Shown one piece after another: positions 1 through 10,720 of a DNA stretch of 64,000 nucleotides. The position numbers and the translations under genes are program-made. The notes under the pieces are model-generated. The model worked only from the letters and a program-made list of their open reading frames with translations, had not been told where the DNA came from and made no database searches. The stretch is from Notospermus geniculatus. Lineage: Eukaryota; Nemertea; Pilidiophora; Heteronemertea; Lineidae. Every line of letters begins with the position of its first letter. The first letter of the stretch is position 1. The DNA lies in assembly GCA_002633025.1 (NCBI GenBank), contig NMRB01000298.1:77694-141693 (forward strand), written 5' to 3'.

Positions 1-78
1 CTCTTAAAAATTCTCCCAAACGTTTGCCTGCTAGCAGGTACTTATTCTACCCTTTTTTCGTGTTCAGGTTACCGAATC

Positions 79-560
79 TTGGAAATATTTCTGGAAATTG
101 AAGACCCTGTGCCGTTTTTCAACACAATCGTTTTACACGTTGGAACGAACAATACACCAAGAGATAATGGGCCAACAATTTGCCATAAGTTACAAGGGCT
201 CGAGGGACAGATTCGTGATTTACATCCAGATGTTGACGTTATATATTTGGGTATTCTTCCACAGTATGTGAATCTTTGGCCTGGGAGAGGAAAGACAAGT
301 GTGCAGTTTCTCGACCCCTGCAATTCTCGTGCATTCTGGGCAATCAGACGGATTGAGGAAACTGCAAAAACGAAGGATTGGTTCCATTTCGTTGGACAGC
401 ATACATTTGTTTGTGACGGATTCATTGACAGACGCTCCTTGCGCGAGATGGCTTGCATCTCAGTCCGCTTGGTACTCGGCGGGTTGTGGAGGACATTGTT
501 CCTAAGGTGGATGCTGTTCACAAGAGTTGCGCCGTGTCTTCAGATCGTGATTCTCGTCGG
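79..560 (+). pseudogene. SGNH-hydrolase-like fragment, frameshifted
   Basis: The first frame (79 to about 430) reads LHVGTNN at 133-153 followed by a DVDVIYLGILPQ stretch, as in blocks III and nearby of SGNH hydrolases. The usual GTND is GTNN here. The block V signature DGLHLSPLG lies at 447-473 but in another frame, so an indel separates the two halves. SGNH domains of this kind occur in host esterases and also beside transposon ORFs in invertebrates. The order of blocks is right and the spacing is plausible for one domain. I infer a decayed copy; the parent gene cannot be told from this piece. Confidence 0.6.
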
Positions 561-579
561 GTGTCTTCTCGTGTTATTC

Positions 580-745
580 CGTGTGTTCATTCACAAGGAA
601 AGGCTTCTCCAGTTATGCCGTCCCGTCTGTTAATTCACCAGGAAGTGCATCTTCGGTTATGCCGCCCAGTCTGTCCATTCACCAGGAAATGCGCCTTCGG
701 TTGTGCCGTCTGTTCATTCACCAGAAGTGCCTCTTCGGTTTTGGC
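580..745. repeat. ~45-bp minisatellite, about 3.5 copies
   Basis: Units contain ATTCACCAGGAAGTGC, then CTTCGGTT, then TGCCG and a GTCTGT joint. Unit length drifts between about 42 and 46 bp, so the reading frame is not kept. It follows directly on the SGNH relic and may be its low-complexity tail. Confidence 0.75.
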
Positions 746-899
746 AGGTAAATTAGTTGGCAGTGGTGGTGTTCACAAACCAGCTGTGGTTTTTATTTGG
801 ATGAGTATGTGGGTGCTGAGCTTCTGTTTGGTACTCTCACAGATTTGAATCATTTTCCTGGCTGATAAATTATCCCACACTCCTCCTGTGAAACCAAAT

Positions 900-2170
900 G
901 GCGGTGAATTGTTTGCATATGTTGGTAAGGAGGAGGATTGGAAGGTTGATCAGTACCACTGGAGAATGGAAGGTGGGATTTCAATGTTCTTGATTTAGAC
1001 ATCAGAAAGGAATATGATTGGATTTGTGGAGAGAATGGTTGTTTTGTTAGAGCTCACTCAAAATGTGTACACTTGTGCGCTAGTTGCAGAGGTATTCGTG
1101 GTTCAACACTTGGGTGAAGCACATGGCAATTCTATGTGCTCCTGTGTTTCGGCGAACGTGTCCATCGGTGTTAAATGAGATCAGGGCAAAGGTAAATACT
1201 GTATTTGCAAATAAAGTGTATCAAGGATTGGTTAGGAATACTACAGAGTCAGAATACCAGGGTGCCCTCAATCCAAGAAATGTTGGGCAGGTTAAAAGTA
1301 TAAAGAAGGCCATGAATTCTGAGAAGCGCCTCAGCAAAGATGATTTATACGACACAGTTCAGCTTGCGTATCATCTAAAGGATTCTGTTCACAAGATCAT
1401 TGTTTATATAACAAGGTTTGTGCGCATATGATACTACTTTCCTCTTGGGGGACTTTTATCTATCACCCTTGCTCTTTTGGCATATTCTCTTTGAAGGTTC
1501 GCCAGTGATCCCCCTTGGTTTCCGTGTCCATGAGCGCAAGTTTCAGGAAGTTCATTAGTGCAGTTGTTTGCCATGATGAAAAAGCAAGTTCCTTACCTGA
1601 GAAAAGAGTCTTTGCGTGTTCCAATTGTTGTCGCTCGTGAGGTAGATATAAATAATGCCATTGAAGGTGCATGCCCTTCATTTGATGCATTGCATTTAGG
1701 AACAGTGTGAAGAGAGACTTAAAATTCTGGTGTAGGGCACATGGTGCTTCAAGTGATGATGTCAAGGTCTATGTTGATAATCTGCCTACGTTGTTGTCCA
1801 GTGAGTCGAGTCTGTGTTTGACGAGTTGTTGAGTGAAATGATCCAAAAGTGGAGCGAGGCAATGGTTGATCATATCAATTCAAATTTGAAGGGTGACTTG
1901 AAGAAGTATTCATGTAGGTGGGTATTAGAAGGAACCAAGGCGTACAACCCCTACTCTGGTGTTACCAACAATTGTTCTGAAAGCTTAAATGCCATGTTGA
2001 AGAGGTTATTTGATTGGGAAGAGGTGCCATTGGATGTTCTCATTTTTTCATTATACAACTTGCAGAAGTACTAGTATCACATTTCTGAGATCCAGCGTGG
2101 CCTTGCGGGCATTGGAAACTACAAGCTGAAGGAAGATTTCTAATTCTCTGGAATTCATGTCGATGACATC
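900..2170 (+). pseudogene. MULE-type DDE transposase relic, copy A
   Basis: Fragments appear in the order expected for a Mutator-like transposase of marine invertebrates. A Cys/His-rich N-terminal piece lies at about 960-1090 (CGENGCFVRAHSKCVHLC). A middle piece at about 1130-1420 includes ESEYQGALNPRNVGQV. A core piece around 1570-1800 reads LRVPIVVAREVDINNAIEG and KRDLKFWCRAHGASSDDVKV in two frames. The C-terminal piece at 1815-2074 carries GVTNNCSESLNAMLKRL, then a stop, with EIQRGLAGIGNYKLKEDF continuing to about 2143. At least three frame changes and several stops make it inactive. No terminal repeats were found for it. It may be related to the 40-42 kb copies, but it is clearly a different lineage. 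Confidence 0.65.
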
Positions 2171-2850
2171 ATTATCCCTGTCTCAGTGCGTCACCCGGAT
2201 CAGACTGTGGAATTGGTGAAAGGTGAGATCAAATTAGGGCTAGCCAATAATAATGTAGGCCTAGCCAATGATACAGTCCATAAGAGCGTCGAGGTGTGTC
2301 ATGAGGTTTCGTGCTACTCCAATCTTCTGTAAACCAAGACGTGTACCATATACCACAGGCACCACTATATTAACCACCACCAAACATTTGAGTTTTGACC
2401 TTTTATTTTGGAGGATGTATAATTTGGGACTGGATCGCCATTATTTCCACACTGTCCATAAATCGCTTCCTGTTGTTGGCTTCAGTTTTTTTCCAGTTGG
2501 TGTGCTTTTGCATTTCAAAAATATAATCCGTTAAAGCCTCAAATAGATTTTTGTTCCCATCTTCTGGTGAAACTTTGATCATTTAGCTTTCCTTTAAAAT
2601 TAAAAATTTCTTTGAAAGTGTTAGTGCTACTGTATGTATCAACTTTGTCCACACCAGTCATTTTAAATGAATGAGAAGAACTGCTCAGCAGGAGTACGTT
2701 GCATTTTGTTTATCGAAGCTTGCTCTTTACAGGTGAATCATCAAGGAAAAGGAAGTTACTGGCATGTTAGTACTGTATTGTTGAAAACTGTATTGTCATC
2801 GGATCAGTGAGCATCTCTTGAAAGTCCATGAGCAAGAGACAGAGGTTGCC
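2171..2850. other. No recognised gene
   Basis: An open frame at 2268-2534 (88 codons) has no motif I recognise and probably opens by chance. The stretch links two transposase relics and shows no obvious repeat structure. Confidence 0.4.
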
Positions 2851-3436
2851 CAAGCTTATGCCCTAACGGGAGAGCAACGGAAATCTCAACTTCTCATCCT
2901 AAAAAACAAAGGGAATTATAAGCATAATGTGCAAGTTCTACAAGGGAAAAGGCTCATGCTGACCTGATTGTTGCCAGACAGCCCTCAAATGGTAGTCCAG
3001 ACAAGACAAATTACCTGCCATGTATCACTTGCTTTGCATTCTACAGGAAAGAGGAATTTTGGTGACACTGCAACGCATGTCCATTCAAAGCACTAGGGTC
3101 TCCTAGGAAGAGAAATTACCAGGCTGAAGCTTTACTATTGTTAAAGTCCGCTGTTCTGCCGGATTTTGTAGTTAGTAAAGGTGAGCAGCTGTTGAATTCA
3201 TTGGGCACAAGACTTGATGATATCGGGAATGCCGTACAGGGTGATAGACTTATAGTCCGTTTTGGCAAAGTTTTGTTCGAAACGCTTGGTTCAAGAAGAA
3301 AGAACAATATAAGTCAACGTATGACGCAACTGGGAAGGCTGAAACTGAAGCTTTGTGTGGATCATCTCTATGTGATTTTTTCCCCTTCTTTTTATCACTA
3401 TGTATTATTCTTTTCTATCCTTTTACTTTATGCTTA

Positions 3437-4239
3437 GGCCAGACTTTTTTTATAAGTTGGTTCGCGGATCCGCCGCCAGGGAAAAGGTTGTGAACAAGAA
3501 AAAAATAAAATCACTTTTTTTCACAGTTCTCAGGTCCGCCGCCCCGAAATATGCCAAAATGAAAAAAAAAATAAAATTTTATTTTTATTTTTTTCCCGCC
3601 CGCCGCGTAGTCTTCCGCCGCGCAGTAACGATCCTGGCGGTGGATGGTGGATAGAGAACCAATCTACCGATCTCCGCCGAACATGCGCGAAGTTTCTAGT
3701 CCGAACACTGCCTCCTGTTGCTCATTTGCGGAATGCGTCCAGCATAGCAATAGGAGTCAGACGTTCGGACTAGATTCCCGAATGGAGATCGGCATTTTCG
3801 TTGCGTTGACGACAGTTCTCGGGAAAGATCGGGAACCAAGCATATCAAGATGGCGGCGTGGGTTGTGGTGGACATGTGAGCGTGTCTGCGGCGCAAAAAA
3901 GACCAAGAATCTCGTGTCGTGCGAGGACTGTGTAATGATACCATAGGCCTACTGGCGAGTATAGCTTCGATATGAAACTTCCTGTGAGACTTGCGTACCC
4001 ATGCTCGTGTTGGAACATTCAGCTTCAGGATCTCCAGCATGAACTCCATAAAAATGATGGGGAAAATTTTATTTTCAAATAAATTTTTATTTTTTTTTTC
4101 ATCCTCCGCTATGAACGTAATACAGACAAAACTTCGAGAACTAGGAAAATAAAATTTTATTTTTATTTTTTTTCCGCCCTCCGCTGCAAAGGGGTGGTGA
4201 AAAAAATCCGCGAACCAACTTATAAAAAAAGTCTGGCCT
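3437..4239. mobile_element. Harbinger-like MITE 1 (803 bp)
   Basis: The ends are inverted repeats starting GGCCAGACTTTTTTTATAAG and running through GTTGGTTCGCGGA. They are flanked by TTA at 3434-3436 and 4240-4242. A three-base TTA duplication with GGC-starting termini fits PIF/Harbinger. No transposase is encoded. The interior has GC-rich CCGCC blocks next to A/T blocks (AAAATAAAATTTTATTTTTA) that recur inside the element and in MITE 2. It sits inside the 3' tail of an older repeat, which itself interrupts the recombinase-like relic. Confidence 0.85.
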
Positions 4240-4242
4240 TAT

Positions 4243-4337
4243 TGTACAGCGCCCTAGAGCCTTGATGAATAGGGCGCTTTATAAATGTTTTTAATAATAA
4301 TAATAATAATAATGTTTTTTTAATAATAATAATAATG
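4243..4337 (+). repeat. SINE/LINE 3' tail with (TAA)n
   Basis: The sequence TACAGCGCCCTAGAGCC, then GGGCGCTTTATAAATG, then TAATAATAAT runs is a common retroposon 3'-end pattern in animals. Its 5' part probably lies at about 3365-3436, before MITE 1, which then jumped into it. A short (TAA)n run repeats at 4322-4336. Confidence 0.6.
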
Positions 4338-4849
4338 ACTCAATCTATGGGAAGAACTTTGACAAAATTGTAGATGCTGTCAGAGAAATATCAGGTGCAC
4401 ATGTTAATGAGGAAGGGGTTTTAATGTTTTGAGAGGCCTTCCTTTGCTATCCAGGTTGGACACAACATCCTCAAAGTGGCACACGTTAATGGCCTCCAGG
4501 CAAGATGATAGCGATGGAGAACTCGCTGCTGAGAGATTTGTGAAAATTTTTGCAAGGGAATGGTGTGATCGTGTTTCGTCAGTTGCGCTAGCCAATGGAG
4601 CTCACCGAAGACTTTGTATCTTGCAGAGAGCTTTAAGAAATTGTTTGTAAGAGATGGCCTCTACTGTGACGAGCGAGCCAAGTGAAGACTGCATGTTGGA
4701 GGTTCAACGGTACTACACAACAAGTGGACAAAACATACAAGAAAAGAGTGACTTGGATCATCAAAGCCTCAGCATCGATGCCAAATCTGTCAGTCGACCA
4801 CACAGTCATTGAGTATCGTGGACAGTTTCCGGCCATTCGACACACAGAC

Positions 4850-5310
4850 TTTCCTGAAAAAACGATGACTCCATCAGAACCCCCGGAACGACACTACATT
4901 CCCGCTGAGTCAAAGATTATGTACCCACGACGAGTTTAAAATGACCTAGTTACAGAGATAGACGTCCAAGAAGCTTCTTGTTCGAACTTGCTGATCTGCA
5001 TTATGAGAAGAAGACACCAGAGACCGCTGCACGCGGAACAAAAACGAAAAACCTTGCAGACCAACTGAATGCGATCAGCACCATGTCCTTATGTTTTCCG
5101 GTTATTCGTGCAGTTGAAACGGGCCCTAAATACTCAATTCAACGCTTCTGCTGCAGGGGAAAACGCCGCTCGCCTTCGACAAGACGTTCAACTTGGGGGA
5201 GATATACATCACTGCAAGCACCGAATGGGTATTCTTATTGTGACACAGTACACTATTATATTCCCTTTAATACTGTTTATACTACAATTTCATGGTCAGG
5301 TATCATGCCA
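4850..5310 (+). pseudogene. MULE-type transposase fragment, copy B
   Basis: The block around 5169-5225 reads LAFDKTFNLGEIYIT, which matches the region holding the first catalytic Asp of MULE-type transposases (pattern D-x-TF-x-LG). Upstream at 4900-4950 is YPRRV followed by DLVTEIDVQEAS, consistent with the same family, in a different frame. The rest of the catalytic core is missing: the next element begins at 5420. The copy is truncated and frameshifted. Confidence 0.5.
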
Positions 5311-5419
5311 CAACTATATTTATTATATTAAAAATAACCTTTGTGGCCAACTTGAGTTTGCATCCTGTTTGACAGATTTTCACAGCTATTAGGCCTACAG
5401 TAATCCTTAGTTTTCCTTA

Positions 5420-6144
5420 GGCGAGACTTTTTTTATACCTTGGTTAGCGTGCCCGCCACTCCGTGAATTCCCGAAAAAAAAATAAAAATAAAGTTTTATT
5501 TTCGGCCAGTTAGCGTGCCCGCCGTACTCGAAATCGCCGAAAATCGGAATAAAAAAAAAAATTTTATTTTATTTTTTTCCCGCCCGCCGCCGCCGTCATG
5601 GTCGTGGATATGGCATGCATGGTGGACGCAAAACTGTGGAGTGAGACATTTGGACCAATCAGGGTCGTCGTTTCATTCGCAGTGCGGTAGACTGAGTGTA
5701 GAAGGCCATGTGTTACACATGTGTTATACATGAAACGACGACGCGACATGCACGATGATGGCGACTTGGTTCTCCGTGATAAACCACTTGAGCCCTGGGA
5801 AATATCGTAAACGTTTGGTGAATGGTTTCGCCTCTGAAACTGTCGGTGATGTGGTCCTAAAAAGTGTTGACGATGAGGATGAGGAGCTACCGAACTATAT
5901 CATGTATATTACAAACTGGCAAATCAATGGGAAATGTCAATGGAATTTGGGGTAATAAGTTGGAGACAAAGTAACTTTATTTCGAAATAAAATTTTATTT
6001 TTATTTTTTCCTCCTCTCCACTGCTCCTACAGAAGGCTTCTGTGAAAGCTCAAAATAAAATTTTATTTTTATTTTTTTTTCGCCCGCCTACGGATCTCCT
6101 TGGATAAAAAAGCACGCTAACCAAGGAATAAAAAAAGTCTCGCC
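5420..6144. mobile_element. Harbinger-like MITE 2 (725 bp)
   Basis: The inverted ends GGCGAGACTTTTTTTATACC and its complement are flanked by TTA at 5417-5419 and 6145-6147. Ends and A/T-plus-CCGCC interior match MITE 1, so the two belong to one family, although much internal sequence differs. A 66-codon open frame at 5755-5955 has no recognised motif. Confidence 0.85.
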
Positions 6145-6147
6145 TTA

Positions 6148-6856
6148 TGAGGCTTTTAGGTTTTAGTATACATGTAGCTCTTTTATTTAGGCCATCTAAT
6201 CTGTTCAGTTTTTGGAAGCTGCCCCTGCTAGCCACACAGGATTCTCCTATTTCATTCAGTGTACGTGTGTCGTGTATAATTTCTGTGTACAACATTTCTG
6301 TGTGGATTGGATTAACCATCTGTAAGGTAAATACTTTTCCTTCTACCTTTTATGTACAGAAGGTGTACAATAAGACGTGTTTTAGCATGTATGCTGGTAA
6401 ACATTTACAATGTTTACTAACTTGTAATCCCTTTTCTGGGAATTCGTTCCCAGGCCAGGTGTGCCTGCCACAGTACAGGCCGTTTATTGTCTGTTGGCCT
6501 GATCACTGGCGTTTGGAAGTAAATCGGTCTTTAGGAACTACTTTGATAAGAACTGTATAAATAGAGTTGCTGGTAAGGCACAGGGGGAGATAGATAGATA
6601 GAGACAGACCTGTGACCTAGTCCGCAGGAGTTGCACCATACACTGGTATTGGCGGCAACCTTTTCCTGCCATAATTACTGTGTGTAGTTAACTGATTGAC
6701 AGTGTGGATGTATTTAAAGTGTAGTTGTAAGTTCATGATGGATGGTGAAGTGGAATTAATAAATACATAGAAATGGAGATAACCCTTCAATAATTCTTGG
6801 CTCCGTTCATTGCCTCCCTTTAGCAAGTATCGACCTCCTCCCTTTGACGTGACAGT
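6148..6856. other. No recognised gene
   Basis: Only short open frames are seen. A GATA microsatellite (GATAGATAGATAGA) lies at about 6589-6603. Nothing else is supported. Confidence 0.4.
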
Positions 6857-7248
6857 GGGTGAGGTCAAGTCTGTCAGGGTTAGTGTATATTTAGTGTTAG
6901 TGTCGTGTTCGTGTTGTGTTAGTGTTAACCTGAGCTCTAGACACCGAGCTCAAGTAAACTCTCAGATAACCTCAGTGTTACTTTGGTGTTACCGAAGCGT
7001 TACACTGGTGTCACCTAAGTGTAACCCTGGTGTTTGATTTCCAAGTAATCCATTCGAAGTTCCTGGTATGGATGTGTAGGCGACTTGCTTAGTAACCCCG
7101 GAGTTAACTTGGTGTTTACTTCGAGTTAACTCTGAGTAAACATGGTGTATATGCAGAGGTCAAGTTGGGTGTTACCTCGGTGTAGGTGTGACACCGGTGT
7201 TACACTCACACTAACTCGACACTAACCCTGACAGACTTGACCTCACCC
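6857..7248. mobile_element. Foldback element, 392 bp
   Basis: The first 30 bp (GGGTGAGGTCAAGTCTGTCA onward) return as an exact inverted copy at the right end. The interior is built from many short GTTAC, GGTGT and GTTAAC words and their complements, giving an unusual quasi-repetitive core. No clear target duplication is visible (left flank ACAGT, right flank ATTAT). No protein is encoded. Confidence 0.75.
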
Positions 7249-7372
7249 ATTATGAACTGCTCTCTGCCTTTGATATTTTTGCGTGTACATGTATCTACGC
7301 GATGAAATATCCAGCACACATGCCTTCTCTAGTCCGCTACTCCACGGTTATTAAGTAGCTGCATGCCGAGGG

Positions 7373-7770
7373 AGGGGACTAGCGGTACTACGATGAAAAG
7401 TTCCGGCGGTGGAGGGAGGTGGAGCGTTTGGATTGGCAGGATATTCTTCACGGCACCTTCCACAAGGCCCTGTTGCGTGGCAAACACCAACCTGACAAGA
7501 GGCATGAGAAACTACTCTTTTGTTCCGGCCAGCCCAAGGACTCCTCTTTCGCCAAAGGCTCGTGCTGGGACTTCCAGCAGTCGGGGGTTGCAAGGACCGG
7601 GCATCGTGCCCTTACTCGCACGTCTGCACAGAATATCAGCATGGTAAACACCCCTCCATCAAGCACAAGAAGCAATCTAAAGATGTCAAGCAAGACTACA
7701 GCAACAAAATGGCCGACCCAGGTAATGCCAGCAAAAAAAGTGCACCTCCAGTCCCATAATTCCGCACACC
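7373..7770 (+). pseudogene. Gag-like fragment of a DIRS/Ngaro-type retrotransposon
   Basis: Two frames joined near 7570 read FCSGQPKDSSFAKGSCWDFQ and then CKDRASCPYSHVC. Together they form a C-x8-C-x5-C-x3-H type zinc knuckle, as seen in gag-like ORFs of tyrosine-recombinase retrotransposons. A Lys-rich tail (KHKKQSKDVKQD) follows. The tail and downstream 200 bp recur at 9.37-9.64 kb. One frameshift splits the finger. Confidence 0.55.
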
Positions 7771-7779
7771 GCTATAAGG

Positions 7780-8490
7780 AAACCGTGTTATGTTCATATC
7801 TTTCAAAAAATTGGCTCATCTGAAGAGGGGAGATTTCCTGCAGGTTTCCGCATTCACTGCCAAGGTGCTCCCACATCCTACACCTGTGCCAATTCTGAAT
7901 CAGTCAGTGTTCACCGGTCCGTCGTGGTGGATAAGTTAGCAAGGGAAATTGAGGCAGGCTGAGTAGGTGGTACCTTTGACAGCCCACCTTTCCCTAACTT
8001 TCCGGCTTCACCTATCGGAGTTGTGCCCCAAAAAGACATCGGGCGAATTCCAACTGATTCATTATTTGTCTTCAAAGGAGGGTAAATCAGTCAATGACAG
8101 AATCCCTCCAGAGGCTACGTCCGTTCATTATGCCTCGATTCACGATGCTGTAGACAGGATTAAGAGTCTTAACAGCCCAGTGTTCCTGGAGAAAACAGCC
8201 ATCAATTCAGCTTATCGCATTGTCCGGGTACACTCTGCAGATTATAACCACTTAATTATTTCTCTTTCGAAGGAAAATTTTATTACGATAAGGTCTTAGC
8301 AATGGGGAGCACTAGTTCGTGCACTATGTTTGTTCCGCTATCGAGCTGATAGTGGTTAATAAGCTCATTGTTCAGGTGATGGCGCACATCCTCGACAATT
8401 TCCAATCATGGACACTCTATTTTGATCGGCACAGTTTGCTTGACAGTCTCACTGACGTTCTTGCATTCCAAGTCAAGTGCTGGTGTAGGC
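7780..8490 (+). pseudogene. DIRS-type reverse transcriptase fragment
   Basis: The open part (7967-8299) reads KKTSGEFQLIHYLSSKEG and SVNDRIPPEATSVHYASIHD, then LEKTAINSAYRIVRVH, corresponding to RT motifs 2 and 3 in RT_DIRS1-like enzymes. The expected catalytic Asp (usually K-x-DIKSAF) is replaced (TAINSAY). Farther on, VMAHILDNF at 8378-8404 corresponds to the HILDDF catalytic box with one Asp changed to Asn. Stops and frame changes are present. It follows the gag fragment in the same orientation, so both come from one element. Confidence 0.65.
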
Positions 8491-8920
8491 CTACGCCCTA
8501 ACAGACACCTTTCGCCATTTCAAAAGTCAGTGTCATGAGAAATTCATGTGTTTTGCAGGTTTCAAAATATGCTGTATGCTGTACATTTACTGTTCATTTA
8601 GAACCACATTCACTATTTGTTGTTCCCCTTGCCACCAAAATCACTTACTTCGGTAATCTATCTATTGTTATGTTACACCAGTACTTCCTTCCATCATTCA
8701 ATCATGGACACTCTATTTTGTAATTTTTTTCCAGATGAATACATTTAAAATCCTGTTGTGTTGGATGGACCAAAAGAACGCACATCTCAATCTGCAAATC
8801 AAGCAGCAGCAACAGCCTCTACATTCTTTGTATTCAACCTACTTGTAAATGACGAAGACACGATATATAAATTATACCTGACTCAGAATTCCCCACTACT
8901 ACCAGATTTAAGGGTTATGT
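8491..8920. other. No recognised gene
   Basis: Noncoding sequence downstream of the RT relic. The phrase ATCATGGACACTCTATTTTG occurs twice (8406 and 8701), suggesting a partial local duplication. Confidence 0.4.
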
Positions 8921-9106
8921 AAAGTGACTCTAAATCTCGAATTTTTGACGCAAAAAAATCTGACTAACTGCACAAAAAATTGGGAAAATAAGGCTCGGGG
9001 CACCTTGGGAACCGTCATAAGAAGGTGCCCCGAGCTTTATTTTCTCAATTCAGTGTGCAGTCAGTCAGATTTTTTGCGTCAAAAATTCGAGATTTCGAGT
9101 CACTTT
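8921..9106. mobile_element. Hairpin MITE, 186 bp
   Basis: Two inverted arms of about 85 bp (AAAGTGACTC at one end, GAGTCACTTT at the other) cover almost the whole element, leaving a loop of about 20 bp near 9009-9027. The arm ends at the loop read GGCTCGGGGCACCTT and AAGGTGCCCCGAGC. RNA from it would fold into a long hairpin. Confidence 0.8.
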
Positions 9107-9359
9107 TTGGGAAAAGTCAGAAGGCCCTGACCAAGGTATGTTATTTGAAAATTAACCTCATACCTGTACTTAAAATGCATCAAAAATACAATTTTCACAG
9201 ATTTGTCACATCTACTTTCCACTGGATATACAGCAAATGCATCTGATGTTTCAGATCTACAGTATTCCAGACTTCAAGCACAATGAAACAGCCCGTGAGG
9301 AATTTTTCCACGCGCCAGAAATCAGCATCCAGAAAATTAAGACAACGCCAGACAGAAAC

Positions 9360-9650
9360 GAACAGTACAAGAAGCAATCTAAAGATGTCAAGCAAGACTC
9401 CCGCAACAAAAAGGCCGCCCCAGGTGACACCAGCAAAAAAAGCGCACCTCCAGTCCCATCATTCCGCACACCGCTATAAGGAAACCGTGTTATGTTCATA
9501 TCTTTCGTGGTACGACCCCCATAAATTGGCTCATCTGAAGAGGGGATTTCCTGCAGGTTTCCGCATTCATTATCAAGGTGCTCCCACATCCTACACCTGT
9601 GCTAATTCTGAATCAGTCGATGGTCTCATGCAAGAAGGGCGTAAGTGACA
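9360..9650 (+). pseudogene. Second gag-RT fragment of the same retrotransposon family
   Basis: Nearly identical to 7655-7880: both contain AAGCAATCTAAAGATGTCAA and CACCTCCAGTCCCAT. This copy keeps an open frame reading YDPHKLAHLKRGFPAGFRIH followed by YTCANSESVDGLMQ, which lies between gag and RT motifs in DIRS-type elements. The copy at 7.8 kb has lost part of this segment. It is followed by a transposase relic, not by RT. Confidence 0.55.
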
Positions 9651-9789
9651 TATTAGTCAAAAATCACTTTTTTGACTTTACAAATAGATTTTGCGTATGC
9701 GCATCAGCTGGCAAAATTTTGGGCCAAAATCAAATTCAAAAGGGTCCAAAACCCCATTTTTTAAAAAGACGTATGTACATGTCTGTTTT

Positions 9790-10335
9790 ATCCCACACGG
9801 CTGGCAATTTGCACATAAGCCTCTCTTCTTACAGCAAAGTAGGCATACAGGCCGTCGTCAACGAGTCAGAGAGGCAGATCTGGGTTACCAAGCCTCACAG
9901 ATTTTTTTGCAGCAACATGGCCAAAATGTACGAGTTCTATGAGGAGGAATGTGCTGCAGCTGGGATTCGCAAAATTTCAAAGACCAACGTTCTCGAAAAG
10001 AAGAACATTGCATTTCATAAGCCGAAAAACAGACCTATGCCGGTGCCATGAATGGGAAGAGAAAGCAGTCGATGAAAGAGCTCAATTGCAAGAACGATAT
10101 GATGCGCACAGAAAGCGCAAAAGATGATGTCCAAGACCATAAGAAATTACAAAAGGCCCGACGTGCAGAAGAAGACCCAACAATCATACGTGCAAACTTT
10201 GATTTGCAAGCAGTTCTGTATTGCCCCCTCCTGAATTCCAAGCCAATTTTCTATCAGAGGAAGCTGGCCGTCTACAATTTTAAAACCTACGAAACGAAAA
10301 GCAAAGGACGGTGGTCACTGCTATGTTTGACCTGA
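9790..10335 (+). pseudogene. Transposase-like fragment (NIAFHKPK / YNF family)
   Basis: Open pieces read YEFYEEECAAAGIRKISKT, then EKKNIAFHKPK, then after a frame change DLQAVLYCPLLNSKPIFYQR and KLAVYNFKTY. The order (metal-binding FHKPK-x-C-x-C region, Lys/Glu-rich helix, FDLQ...YYKR-x-L-x-x-YNF) matches an invertebrate transposon protein that I remember but cannot name. In another frame FISRKTDLCRCHEWEEK supplies the Cys residues. Truncated before the rest of the catalytic core. Confidence 0.5.
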
Positions 10336-10720
10336 AACGCAGGCTAAACGTGCATTTTTTTTCTGTGGACAGTGAAATTCAGTGCTGCATGATACCTCAC
10401 GAGGCGACATAGAAACTGTGATATCGGTCTCGGCAAGTGTCAAGTTAACTTGCATTTGCACTGTTTACAAGGCACATTCAAGTTGAGGGCATACCGTGGC
10501 ATGCACCAAAATGAATGACTCTCTGCACGAATTTTTGAACTGGCACCGATGGACAATCAAGCTGACGAATGGACATAAGCATAAGGAATATACACTTATA
10601 GACAGTGGGACAGTAGGGGAGAAACCGGCACCAGAGCAATCGGGATGGACGAGCCTACTCGTAGGCATCGTCCGTCCCCAAAACCATGGAACATGGTAAA
10701 AATCCAAGGGTGGCATCAAT

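Larger units (their letters stand above)
2860..4650 (+). pseudogene. Tyrosine-recombinase-like family, copy 1, split by insertion
   Basis: The N-terminal piece (2871-2964) reads LILKNKGNYKHNVQVLQ. A second piece (3138-3360) ends with LGSRRKNNISQRMTQLGRL. After an insertion the coding resumes at about 4339 with IYGKNFDKIVDAVREISG and, in another frame, EWCDRVSSVALA near 4555-4590. Two more copies in this window show the same blocks (KHNLKVLE at 45.6 kb; WTDDVSTHALRPL at 51.6 kb). The family is widespread in invertebrate genomes, and its C-terminus, missing here, resembles Crypton-like tyrosine recombinases; that link is remembered, not tested. Frameshifts and the 3.4-4.3 kb insertions make this copy dead. 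Confidence 0.6.

Noticed and set aside
1463-1765. Minus-strand 100-codon open frame
   Set aside because: It is antisense to the MULE copy A core, whose plus-strand blocks explain the sequence better.
4633-4845. Minus-strand 70-codon open frame
   Set aside because: No motif and opposite a weakly supported plus-strand region; cannot be supported.
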